Source: Myxococcales bacterium (GTDB lineage: Bacteria > Myxococcota_A > Polyangia > Polyangiales > Polyangiaceae). From it: a stretch of 48,763 nucleotides of DNA. Below the pieces are notes generated by a model. That model worked only from the letters and a program-made list of their open reading frames with translations. It was not told where the DNA came from and did no database searches. Position numbers and translations under genes: made by a program. The stretch spans positions 1-48,763 of the forward strand of contig JAHFDY010000006.1 in NCBI GenBank assembly GCA_023248735.1. The letters run 5' to 3'. This document shows, piece by piece, positions 16,559 to 24,824 of the stretch; position 1 is the first letter of the stretch; each line of letters begins with the position of its first letter.

Positions 16559-18061
16559 AGTGTCGTTCCTGACAAGGCAGCGCGCAGCCGTTCACTCGAA
16601 ACGCTCGTCGACCCGTTTGCGAAACTCGCCGCCAGTCGTGGTCGGCCGCTCAAGATCGCGATCGTCAGTGACTTTACGCGCATCCCCTATGCAAATGGCG
16701 CCGTTTTCCAAACACGTTTTCTCTATCACGAGCTAACGAAGGCAGGGCACCAGGTTACGCTGATAGGCCCAGCCGACCCAGAAACGCGACCGGGCGACCT
16801 TCCTCCCGGAACGGTTGAGCTGCCGAGTGTTCCGCTCAAGACCTACCCCGGCCTTTACATTCCTGTACCGACAGCCAGCTGGATCTTTGATCCAGATCGA
16901 TGGGATTTCGATCTGTGTTTTGCGCAAGCAACAACGCTTGTGCTCGAGTTTGCGCTCTGGCTTCGCAAGGTGAAGGGCATCCCCGTCCTATGCGTGAACA
17001 CGACGCACCTGACGGCCGCGTACGATGTGCTCTTGCCAGAGGCTATCTCGAAGATTCCTGCGGTACACGCCGGCGTTGATGCGATCCTCAAGCGCCCGTG
17101 CGACAGGTTGTTCAAGCGAATTTACAATGAGAGCGACGGCCTCGTTGTCTTGAGCGATGGACTGCGTCGGTATTGGCGCGAGCGCGGTGTCACCGTTCCG
17201 ATCCACGTGATCCCACGCGTTGTTCAACCAGAGGTTTTCGACAAGGGCATCGGCGACGATCCTTACCGCGCTTTCCTGCCGCCAGGTGAGGCCCCTCGGT
17301 TGTTATGCGCTGGTCGCCATACGCGTGAAAAGTCGCAGGACCGCGTCATTCGTATCTTTGCGCGTTGCATATTGCCGCAGCGTCCCGACGCCACGCTAAC
17401 GCTTCTTGGCAAGGGTCCGGATACGGAACTCTACAAGCGAGTGGCGGTCGAAGAAGGTTGCGCCGACCGCGTTTTTTTCCCGGGTGAAGTGCCATTTACC
17501 AAGATGACCGACTACTACGCGCACGCGGACATTTTCGTGCACACGTCCCTCAGTGAAACCTATGGGAACGTGATGGGCGAGGCCCTCTATTGTGGCACTC
17601 CAGTCGTTGCATTTAGTGACGGCATGGGTGTGACCGCGCAAATCGATCACAACAAAAACGGAGTGCTCCTCGAGCCAGGTCGATCGATGCATGGCGATGT
17701 GGAAAGCGATCGCGCCTTCGGAGAAGCCGTCCTGTCGCTGCTCGCCGATCCGGAGCGCCGGGCTTCGCTTGGAAAAGCGGCCGCGCGACGATCGCGCGAC
17801 AAGTGTTCTCCGCACGCGGTGAAGACCGCGATGGTTGCCGCGTTCGACTCTGCCGAGTTGCACATGAGGAACGCCGCACTTCAGCCGCTCGCGAACATGC
17901 CGGCAGCCGCACGCTGGGCAGCTACCGCACGGCACGCGCGATCGTGGGGTCTTGTAAACGGTACGATCTACTGTTTGGGATTCTTGCGTCCTGCGAACAA
18001 CGCGACACCTTCGCAGCCCACGTTCAACAGTTGGGGGAAGAAGACGAAGCTGGCCGTGTAG
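16454..18061 (+). CDS. GT4-family glycosyltransferase, divergent partner
   Basis: A 535-residue GT-B enzyme. The fold begins only at about residue 66 (LKIAIVSDFTRIPYANGAVF); the first ~65 residues are a charged, probably helical extension. Donor-site motifs are clear: LLCAGRHTREKSQDRVIRIF and LSETYGNVMGEALYCGTPVV. In-frame starts exist at 16454, 16460 and 16499, and none further in, so overlap with the 5' end of the minus-strand GT4 is unavoidable (60 to 105 bases). GGAG about 10 bases before 16454 favours that start. A C-terminal tail of about 80 residues follows the GT-B core. The stop is directly adjacent to the stop of ugd on the other strand. Confidence 0.83.
   Translation: MLMSKLAQNVSSSSQMASNPSAAAREKLRKIENLQSVVPDKAARSRSLETLVDPFAKLAASRGRPLKIAIVSDFTRIPYANGAVFQTRFLYHELTKAGHQVTLIGPADPETRPGDLPPGTVELPSVPLKTYPGLYIPVPTASWIFDPDRWDFDLCFAQATTLVLEFALWLRKVKGIPVLCVNTTHLTAAYDVLLPEAISKIPAVHAGVDAILKRPCDRLFKRIYNESDGLVVLSDGLRRYWRERGVTVPIHVIPRVVQPEVFDKGIGDDPYRAFLPPGEAPRLLCAGRHTREKSQDRVIRIFARCILPQRPDATLTLLGKGPDTELYKRVAVEEGCADRVFFPGEVPFTKMTDYYAHADIFVHTSLSETYGNVMGEALYCGTPVVAFSDGMGVTAQIDHNKNGVLLEPGRSMHGDVESDRAFGEAVLSLLADPERRASLGKAAARRSRDKCSPHAVKTAMVAAFDSAELHMRNAALQPLANMPAAARWAATARHARSWGLVNGTIYCLGFLRPANNATPSQPTFNSWGKKTKLAV
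16566..16570 (-). promoter_or_regulatory. Ribosome binding site deciding the TTG start
   Basis: AGGAA on the minus strand, 7 bases before the TTG at 16558. It supports initiation at TTG even though this places the start of the minus-strand glycosyltransferase inside the coding region of the plus-strand one. Confidence 0.6.
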
Positions 18062-19369
18062 TCAACTTTCCTGACGACGAACGCCGAGGCCTTGAAATCG
18101 AAGCCCAGCGGCCTTCACGTCACGCACTCGCAGCACGTTACGCGTGTCGACAACCGTGGCGCCGGCGGACATTCTCTTCGCTAACTTCGTGAAGTTGGGA
18201 GCGCGATAGCTACGCCACTCGGTGAGCAATACGAGCACATCTGCGCCCTCGGCGGCGACGTACTGATCGGCTTCGGTCTGAACGTCGCACTCGCTCGCGC
18301 GCATGACGCGGCGGAAGTTGTCGCGAGCCTCAGGATCGTGCCCCACTACGCTGGCACCTTTCGAAAGGAGGTACTTCGTCAACCAAAGCGACGGAGCCTC
18401 GCGCACGTCGTCGGTGTCAGGCTTGTACGAGAGTCCCCACAGGCAAACCCGTTTTCCGCGGAGCGTGCCGGCCGCCTTCTCGATGAGTTTTGCAACGAAG
18501 ACAACCTGCTCGTCATTGGCGCGATCGGTTGCCTCGGTAAGCTGCATGGTGACGCCGTGCGCGCGTCCAAGCGCGGTGAGTGCGCGCACATCTTTTGGAA
18601 AGCATGAGCCTCCGTACCCAGGACCTGCGTAGAGAAATCGCTTGCCGATGCGAGCGTCGGAACCCACGCCGAGCCGCACCGCGTGGATGTCGGCGCCGGT
18701 GACTTCACAGAGTTGCGACATTTCGTTCATGAACGAGATCCGCATTGCCAGCATTGCGTTCGCCGCATATTTGATCAACTCGCTTGACCTTCTGTCGGTC
18801 ACGATCACGCGTTCACCAGAGAGTTGAAGTGGGGCGTACAGCTCTCGTAGCTGCCGCTGTACGGTTTCGCTTTCCGATCCGATCACGATGCGATCGGGGC
18901 GAAAGAAGTCTGACACTGCGGCGCCTTCCTTGAGAAACTCGGGGTTGGATGCAACGTCGTGTTCGCCCACAATTTCCTGTACGTGATCGCACGTTCCAAC
19001 GGGGACCGTACTCTTGACCACGATCGTGGCGCGCTGCTTCACCGCATCGCGCAAGGTGCGCGCTACCGCGAGTACGTCCCTTAGGTCGGGAGTGCCGTCC
19101 TCTGATCGCGGCGTCCCAACCGCGATGAAGTACATGTCGGATTGATCGTACGGCGCATCGAGAGAGGTAGCGAACGAAAGGCGGCCGTCACGAACGTTGC
19201 GCTTTACGAGATCAGCGAGGCCCGACTCGTAGATCGGTAGCGCGCCTTCGTTCAGTTGCTTGACTTTATCGACGTTGGTGTCGACGCAGAGCACGTCGTG
19301 CCCGAGTTCGCTAATGCCGGTACCGGTAACGAGGCCGACGTAGCCGACACCGAAAATTGTGATGCGCAT
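18062..19369 (-). CDS. ugd: UDP-glucose 6-dehydrogenase
   Basis: A 435-residue UDP-glucose/GDP-mannose dehydrogenase family enzyme that oxidises UDP-glucose twice with NAD+ to UDP-glucuronate. The N-terminal Rossmann motif ITIFGVGYVGLVTGTGISEL and the acidic strand end LCVDTN bind NAD+. The catalytic cysteine is Cys256 in GPGYGGSCFPKDVRALT. The middle helix and the C-terminal UDP-binding domain (RGKRVCLWGLSYKPDTDDVR) are intact, and the length is normal for the family. UDP-glucose substrate is preferred over GDP-mannose by overall resemblance. The product would feed glucuronate into the glycans made by the neighbouring glycosyltransferases. The last base of the gene touches the last base of the convergent GT4 gene. 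Confidence 0.92.
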   Translation of the reverse strand: MRITIFGVGYVGLVTGTGISELGHDVLCVDTNVDKVKQLNEGALPIYESGLADLVKRNVRDGRLSFATSLDAPYDQSDMYFIAVGTPRSEDGTPDLRDVLAVARTLRDAVKQRATIVVKSTVPVGTCDHVQEIVGEHDVASNPEFLKEGAAVSDFFRPDRIVIGSESETVQRQLRELYAPLQLSGERVIVTDRRSSELIKYAANAMLAMRISFMNEMSQLCEVTGADIHAVRLGVGSDARIGKRFLYAGPGYGGSCFPKDVRALTALGRAHGVTMQLTEATDRANDEQVVFVAKLIEKAAGTLRGKRVCLWGLSYKPDTDDVREAPSLWLTKYLLSKGASVVGHDPEARDNFRRVMRASECDVQTEADQYVAAEGADVLVLLTEWRSYRAPNFTKLAKRMSAGATVVDTRNVLRVRDVKAAGLRFQGLGVRRQES

Positions 19370-19442
19370 TGCGGTGCATTACTTACTCAGCCCGGCACGA
19401 CTGGCAATGAAACGCTTTCGGCCGCTGTTTTCGGCCACACTC

Positions 19443-20855
19443 TTATCGCTTTCGATACGTCCAAAAGGAGCCCGAATGGTCGACGAGCGCAAACTCCGCT
19501 CGCGCGATTTCGCGCATCGATACGCTGAAGCGATCGTGCGCGGCGTCGACGTTACCAACCGGCTTTTCAAGGAGGTCGCTCTCCATGATGAGACATCGCA
19601 CTTCCGGTGCGTGCATGTCGCGCTTCCACTGTTCGAGATCGCGGGCTTCCGTGTGTGAAAGCTGAAAGGGGGTCGCCACAATGCGTTGATTGAGGGTCAT
19701 CTCAATGCCAGGGTGTTCGCCTATTGCAACGTCGGTGGGCCCGAGCGCACAAATTTGCGCCGCACGGCCAAGCTCTCCTCGCGCAGTCTGCAAGCGCGGA
19801 AGCTCAAAGAAAATCGTGCGTGCATTGAGCACCGCCAGGAGTGCCGCGATGCCCGCAAGGCCAACAGCGATGGGTGGGAAAGTTACCGCCTTGCGCGAGG
19901 GCAAGACGGAGACAACAACCACAGCAACCATTGACGGCTCGATCCAGTAGTTCGTGGAACTGCCAATTTTCGCCATCGAAAAGAGAGTCCAAGCAAGGCT
20001 TGCCGCGAGCGAAGCAAGGGCAAGTCGCACGCTTCGATCAGCACGCGCATGCCACGCGAACGCGATCACACCGAGGTGAGGGAGCCCCAGAAACACGAAG
20101 CGGGGCGCCACATGTTCGAACCATACGGACCAATCAAGCGGCTGCGCAGTCGAGCGAAAGAGGTGAGTTGCCCACTGACCGTGGCTCGCAACATGTTCAA
20201 TGCCTGCCATCGCAGCAGACACACCCACTGCGGCGAGAAGTCCTGACCGTACACGCAATCGTTGCGTCAAGATGGTGAACGAAAATGCGCCGAGTGCGGC
20301 ACCGACGACGTTGGGTTTCGTCCAAGCCGCGAGCGTGAAGAGCGTGCCTGCAACCGCGTCGAGAGAGCCGGTCGTCAACGCCCTTAACAGAGCGATTGCG
20401 ACAAGCAGGACGGCAAGTGAATCGGCCGAACCGCTCACTCCGGCTCGAACGAGCATGAACACGCCGCCCGCGTAGGCGGCGGCGAGGAACGCGTGGTGAC
20501 GTCGCTCAGGAGAAGCCCGTAGCACGATCCACAGGAGTCCTCCGTAGAACGCCAAGGTGGCGACCGCGCGACTGAAAAGCGGCGCAACGGAAGGTGGAAC
20601 CAATGCGATGAGTGCCGGCCAAGTGGCTGTGTAGAGCACGTAGTACCGCGCGGGCACGGGGCCGTACTCGTGCGCACCCACGTGCGGATCGACCCAAAGA
20701 GGAAATCCGCTTCTCAATCGCGATGCCTCGAAGAGAAGTTCGCCTTCCACCGTATCGAGCGGGCGAAGAAAAATGATTGCCAAGCCGTAGACGATGCCCG
20801 TCAGCCCAATCGAAATCAGCGCCGCGCGTAGGACGAGTCCAGTCAGGCGCATCAT
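19443..20855 (-). CDS. Polytopic membrane protein, GT-C-like glycosyltransferase
   Basis: A 470-residue membrane protein with about 10-11 hydrophobic segments in the first ~360 residues and a soluble C-terminal tail of about 100. The first extracytoplasmic loop after TM1 contains VEGELLFEASRLRSGFPLW, with acidic residues just after the membrane. This is the usual place for the catalytic acid of GT-C (GT39/GT87-like) enzymes that use lipid-phosphate sugars. The YGPVPARYYVLY and PEVRCLIMESD regions fit a periplasmic sugar-transfer role. No exact family was recognised. It sits downstream-divergent of the SDR gene (65-base gap) and 73 bases from ugd, so it is likely part of the glycan region. Confidence 0.65.
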   Translation of the reverse strand: MMRLTGLVLRAALISIGLTGIVYGLAIIFLRPLDTVEGELLFEASRLRSGFPLWVDPHVGAHEYGPVPARYYVLYTATWPALIALVPPSVAPLFSRAVATLAFYGGLLWIVLRASPERRHHAFLAAAYAGGVFMLVRAGVSGSADSLAVLLVAIALLRALTTGSLDAVAGTLFTLAAWTKPNVVGAALGAFSFTILTQRLRVRSGLLAAVGVSAAMAGIEHVASHGQWATHLFRSTAQPLDWSVWFEHVAPRFVFLGLPHLGVIAFAWHARADRSVRLALASLAASLAWTLFSMAKIGSSTNYWIEPSMVAVVVVSVLPSRKAVTFPPIAVGLAGIAALLAVLNARTIFFELPRLQTARGELGRAAQICALGPTDVAIGEHPGIEMTLNQRIVATPFQLSHTEARDLEQWKRDMHAPEVRCLIMESDLLEKPVGNVDAAHDRFSVSMREIARAEFALVDHSGSFWTYRKR

Positions 20856-20908
20856 TGCGGCACTTTACACAAAGCGCGTTTGCGCGCGCGTGTGTTAGAA
20901 GCGGCGCG

Positions 20909-20915
20909 AAGGAGG
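20909..20915 (+). promoter_or_regulatory. Strong ribosome binding site of SDR gene
   Basis: AAGGAGG, 5 bases before the ATG at 20921. It decides the start against the longer open frame that begins at 20777. Confidence 0.75.
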
Positions 20916-20920
20916 CCACG

Positions 20921-21688
20921 ATGAAACTCTCTGATCTCAAGGTGATCATTTCCGGTGGGGCGCAAGGCATGGGGCGCCACTTCGCGTTGCGACTTGCGGA
21001 GGCAGGCGCCTCGGTTGCCGTCGGTGACGTAAACGAAGCTGGGCTCGCCGAAACCGTCGATGCCGCAAAGCCCTTCACCGGCAAGGTAGTGGCGCGTCGC
21101 CTTGACGTTGCAAATGAAGAGGACATCGGACGCTTCGTCGGATGGGCGCACGAGAACCTTGGAGGCCTCAACGGACTCATCAACAACGCTGGCATCTTGC
21201 GCGATGGGCTGCTTGTGAAGAAGGACCGCGAGACGGGAGCCGTCAAGGTTCTTTCCAAAGAGCAGTGGGATGCGGTCATCGGGGTCAACCTCACAGGCGC
21301 TACCCTTCTCGCGCGGGACACCGTTGCAAAAATGGTCACGACGGGAACGAAGCCGGGCGTCCTTGTGAACATTTCGAGCGTTGCTCGGCATGGCAATCGT
21401 GGGCAGTCAAACTACAGCGCTGCAAAGGCCGCGCTCGCGACAAACACAAAGACCTGGTCGCTCGAATTCGCGCCCTTTGGCATCCGGGTTGGTGCTGTCG
21501 CGCCCGGCATGATCGAAACACCCATGACTCAGGGCATGAACCCAAAGGCACGCGAAGCGCTTGTCGCCGCCATTCCAGTGAATCGCATTGGAACGCCCGA
21601 GGACATCTGGTTGGCGGTTCGCTTCGTGCTCGAGTGCGACTACTTCAACGGTCGTTGCATCGATGTCGATGGCGGCCTGTCTATGTAA
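20921..21688 (+). CDS. Short-chain dehydrogenase/reductase (FabG-like)
   Basis: A 255-residue classical SDR oxidoreductase. The nucleotide-binding loop is SGGAQGMG (residues 11-18), followed by NNAGI in the fourth strand. The catalytic set is complete: Ser152/153 (NISSVARHG), Tyr165 and Lys169 (NYSAAKAA). The usual C-terminal PGMIETPMTQGM and DGGLSM ending are present. Members of this group reduce 3-oxoacyl-ACP, keto-sugars or other small ketones with NAD(P)H; substrate cannot be assigned. The ATG at 20921 is chosen for its perfect ribosome binding site. It lies divergent from the GT-C-like gene and 86 bases before the third RCC1 gene. Confidence 0.9.
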   Translation: MKLSDLKVIISGGAQGMGRHFALRLAEAGASVAVGDVNEAGLAETVDAAKPFTGKVVARRLDVANEEDIGRFVGWAHENLGGLNGLINNAGILRDGLLVKKDRETGAVKVLSKEQWDAVIGVNLTGATLLARDTVAKMVTTGTKPGVLVNISSVARHGNRGQSNYSAAKAALATNTKTWSLEFAPFGIRVGAVAPGMIETPMTQGMNPKAREALVAAIPVNRIGTPEDIWLAVRFVLECDYFNGRCIDVDGGLSM

Positions 21689-21774
21689 GGAACGTACGTC
21701 GTAAGTTCTGGCGCATGGGGTTCTTTTGCGACATGAACAAGCGGCACGGCCCCATTGAAAAGAGGCTATTCCGA

Positions 21775-23139
21775 ATGGTTGACGTCACCTTTGTTCGCGA
21801 ACAATCCCCGAGACCGGTGCGCGCGATGGCAAGCATGGTCTTGCTTCTCGCGGCGTGTGCGGCGACCGAAGAGCCCAAGCGTCTTGCCGCAAGCGACATG
21901 GGCGATGGGCTCGCGCCCATCGATCTTGGCGAGGGTGTTTCGGCCAAAGCAATCGCAGTTGGTGAAAAACACACCTGCGTGATTCTTGGCGATGGAGCGG
22001 TCAAGTGCTGGGGTGATAACGAATTGGGACAGTTAGGGCTCGGTGACACGAAAAATCGTGGCGACGAACCTGACGAAATGGGCAGCGCACTGCCGACGGT
22101 CGACCTGGGCTTCGCGAGCGCCGTCTCGATTTCCGCGGGCGCTGCGCATACTTGCGTTGTACTTGACAATAGTTCAGTGAAGTGCTGGGGCATGGGCGAC
22201 GCTCGACTTGGCATCAGCGGAGCAGGGAACCGAGGCGACAGTCCTGGCGAGATGGGCGACACGCTGCCGGCCGTCAGTTTCGCGACGGGTCGAACGGGCA
22301 AGATGGTGTCCGCGGGCCAGAGCCGAACCTGCGCGGTGCTCGACGATGGCAGCGTTCAGTGTTGGGGCTCGAACGTCGACGGCGAACTCGGCGTTGGGAG
22401 CGACAGCACAACCACGATGAAGGGCATCGTTAAGCTCGGTGCCTCCGCGAGCGCGGTGGCTGTCGGGTGGCACCACGCGTGTGCTTTGCTCGAGGGCGGC
22501 GCCGTAAAGTGCTGGGGAACCAACAAAGAAGGCGAACTCGGTCTCGAAGACACGAAGTCCCGCGGATCGTTGGCCGATGACATGGGAGACAATCTCCCGG
22601 TCGTGAGTCTTGGCGGCACGGCGATAGCCATAGCCGCGACATGGACCCATACCTGCGCGCTTCTCGACGATGGCAGAGTCAAATGTTGGGGCAACAACTC
22701 ATCGGCTGAGCTCGGTTCTGGCGACGTGTCGAACCGCGGCGCATTTGGCGGCGAGATGGGCGACGCGCTACCGGCGGTTGAACTGGGTTCTGGGCGTACC
22801 GCGAAGTCGCTCACGACGGGTCTTCACACGACTTGCGTCGTGCTCGACAACGGTGGAGTCAAGTGTTGGGGCGCGAACTCTGACGGGACACTGGGCGTCG
22901 GCGGCAGCGCTGGCAATCGGGGCGACAACCGCTCTGAGATGGGTGATGCGCTGCCGGTCGTGCCGCTCGGCGCGAATCGGAAGTCGGAAGTGGTCGCTTC
23001 CGGCCCGGGCGCCAATCATCGCTGCGCTTTGCTCGATAACGGCAAGGTTAAGTGTTGGGGCGACAACTCCTCGGGCCAATTGGGTCAGGGCGATATGAAG
23101 GCGCGCGGCTACGTGCAGGTGGTTGAGACGCCGGAGTAG
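21775..23139 (+). CDS. RCC1-repeat seven-bladed propeller lipoprotein (copy C)
   Basis: A 454-residue RCC1 protein, about 17 kb from the tandem copies A and B but using the same repeat unit. Seven blades are counted from the motifs GAVKCWGDNELGQLG, SSVKCWGMGDARLG, GSVQCWGSNVDGELG, GAVKCWGTNKEGELG, GRVKCWGNNSSAELG, GGVKCWGANSDGTLG and GKVKCWGDNSSGQLG. The HTC(x9)C spacing and the EMGD linker are kept throughout, except that blades 3 and 4 are joined by a shortened linker. The start at 21775 was chosen because AGAGG lies 9 bases upstream and it gives a lipoprotein signal (Cys28 in LLLAAC). Starts at 21715, 21733 and 21826 are possible. Surface binding role inferred only. Confidence 0.85.
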   Translation: MVDVTFVREQSPRPVRAMASMVLLLAACAATEEPKRLAASDMGDGLAPIDLGEGVSAKAIAVGEKHTCVILGDGAVKCWGDNELGQLGLGDTKNRGDEPDEMGSALPTVDLGFASAVSISAGAAHTCVVLDNSSVKCWGMGDARLGISGAGNRGDSPGEMGDTLPAVSFATGRTGKMVSAGQSRTCAVLDDGSVQCWGSNVDGELGVGSDSTTTMKGIVKLGASASAVAVGWHHACALLEGGAVKCWGTNKEGELGLEDTKSRGSLADDMGDNLPVVSLGGTAIAIAATWTHTCALLDDGRVKCWGNNSSAELGSGDVSNRGAFGGEMGDALPAVELGSGRTAKSLTTGLHTTCVVLDNGGVKCWGANSDGTLGVGGSAGNRGDNRSEMGDALPVVPLGANRKSEVVASGPGANHRCALLDNGKVKCWGDNSSGQLGQGDMKARGYVQVVETPE

Positions 23140-23291
23140 TTTTGTGACAAATGCGTAATCTGTGGCGCATGGTGCCATGATGCATTTCGCAAACCTGATG
23201 CGCTCGGAAATTGTTGACCTGCCTCGATTTTTTCTTGCGCGAGGCCTCGATGCGCACCATGGTCTTAATGTGACGTTTTAGTGACGAGGCG
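23140..23291. other. Intergenic region with short direct and inverted repeats
   Basis: Holds GCCTCGAT at 23221-23228 repeated at 23244-23251, with CGAGGC at 23240-23245 able to pair with the first copy. TGGCGC/GTGCCA at 23163-23177 forms a 6-bp stem around ATG with one G-T pair. No T run follows either, so they are not obvious intrinsic terminators. No promoter consensus stands out. A regulatory role ahead of the gene at 23292 is possible. Confidence 0.3.
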
Positions 23292-24812
23292 ATGGCAAAC
23301 GTACTTCTGACCCCCACCGTCGAGCTGGCCGGCTCCGAAGCGGGCTCGCACTCAAGCTCAGAGGCACGGCTGTCGATTCGGCCGGAGTCGATCCGCTCGC
23401 CGTTCGACGTTCGCCTCGAGGTGCACGACGCATCACGGTTCGAGTGGACCGTTGCCATTCCGCTTCCGGAAAAGCACAACGCTGAATACGAACTCGTCGC
23501 AGAACTCGAGGTGCCTGCAAACGTCTTCGCGGAGCACGTCCCATGGGAACGGCTTCAATCGTGGACGCGCCTCGATCGTCCGACGGGTGCGTTGGCCCCC
23601 GGCGAAGCCGTAACGACCGATGAATTGCGGCGAGTTGCGATAGGCGTCGCCCAACGCGTGAGCCGGGGCGGCGATGCGTTTGCGCGAGAGTGTCGGATGG
23701 TCGCATCGTTGGCGAGCATGGGGTCGTCGGATACGACGCTCGATCGCGTTCGCACCATCTTGAGGGACGTTTGCGGCCGCGTCGCGGATGCGCGCGCCTC
23801 GCTTGACGCCGCCGTAACGGGTGTTCTGTCACGCGAGCGCTCACTCGTCGACGAGTACCTGAGTGTGCGCATTCTTGAGATGCTCACGTCGTCGGACAAG
23901 GCACTGTCGATGGTCGAGCATTCGGAAGCGGGGCTCGAGCTGGTGGCGCCGCTCGTCGAATTGCGCGGTGAGCTCAATCGGGCAATGCTCGCCGAGCTCA
24001 CGCACCGCGAGAGCAGCGGTTACATCTTGGCGAGCGCTGACTCAGCGCCGTCCGTCGATTCATACGTCGCCCGCGCGAGTCGCCTCAAGAAGCACTTTCA
24101 AGAAGTCCTGTTTCTCGAGCCTGAGGTCGTCGAGGTCGCCAAGCAAGTTTACCATTGGGTTGCTGCGTTCGCAGCGCTCACCGCTTCGACTTGGGCGATC
24201 GGCGCGCAGGTGATGTTTCTTCGCGGGTCGCTCATGCAGGCAACTGTGGGATCGGGCCTTGCGGTTGCTGCGATTGCCGCGGGCGTCGTCTACGCGACCA
24301 AGGATCGGCTCAAAGAGATCGGTCGAAATTGGATATTCGGCAAGTTGCAACGCATTTACGCGCAGCGCGTGGCTCGTTGGCGTGCGCCGGCGCGCATGAT
24401 GCCGGGCCGCGACGTTATTGTAACAGCACGTGAGTCATTTGACCAAAAGGTGATTCAGCGCCCCGATCCACTCAATCCTGATTCGGGCGTCGGAGTAGCG
24501 GTGACGATTATTCGCTTCACCCATCGCGGTACGGTCGCAAGTTCAAAAGTGCTGCAAGAAAACGGCATCTCGCGCATCAAGCATGTCTTTCGGTACGACC
24601 TCAGCGCATTGCTTCCACGCCTCGACGATGCAGTGAAGCGCATTCCCGTGCTCGAAAACGGGAGCGTACGTTTCGCTGAGGCCTTCAAGAGCTATCGCGT
24701 TCCCGTGAACGTCACTGTCGCCGGCGCAGGCTGTCGCGTGGAGCGCAACGCTTGCCTCATCTTGCAGAAGCGCGGACTCGAGCGCCTCGTAGAAAGCGAC
24801 GAGCTGGAGTAG
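23292..24812 (+). CDS. Unknown protein with two central TM segments
   Basis: I do not recognise this protein (506 codons, counted from the ATG at 23292, preceded by GAGGCG). It has no signal peptide. The N-terminal ~285 residues look cytoplasmic: a beta-rich first part (SPFDVRLEVHDASRFEWTVA), then long charged helices (RVRTILRDVCGRVADARASL) with coiled-coil character. Two hydrophobic segments follow at about residues 290-310 and 319-337, separated by a very short loop, so both ends should face the cytoplasm. The C-terminal ~165 residues are basic and mixed alpha/beta (KDRLKEIGRNWIFGKLQRIY). The sulfatase gene starts 12 bases after it, suggesting one transcript. A regulatory or scaffold role at the membrane would be a guess. 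Confidence 0.65.
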   Translation: MANVLLTPTVELAGSEAGSHSSSEARLSIRPESIRSPFDVRLEVHDASRFEWTVAIPLPEKHNAEYELVAELEVPANVFAEHVPWERLQSWTRLDRPTGALAPGEAVTTDELRRVAIGVAQRVSRGGDAFARECRMVASLASMGSSDTTLDRVRTILRDVCGRVADARASLDAAVTGVLSRERSLVDEYLSVRILEMLTSSDKALSMVEHSEAGLELVAPLVELRGELNRAMLAELTHRESSGYILASADSAPSVDSYVARASRLKKHFQEVLFLEPEVVEVAKQVYHWVAAFAALTASTWAIGAQVMFLRGSLMQATVGSGLAVAAIAAGVVYATKDRLKEIGRNWIFGKLQRIYAQRVARWRAPARMMPGRDVIVTARESFDQKVIQRPDPLNPDSGVGVAVTIIRFTHRGTVASSKVLQENGISRIKHVFRYDLSALLPRLDDAVKRIPVLENGSVRFAEAFKSYRVPVNVTVAGAGCRVERNACLILQKRGLERLVESDELE

Positions 24813-24824
24813 CTTGCAGCTGCT

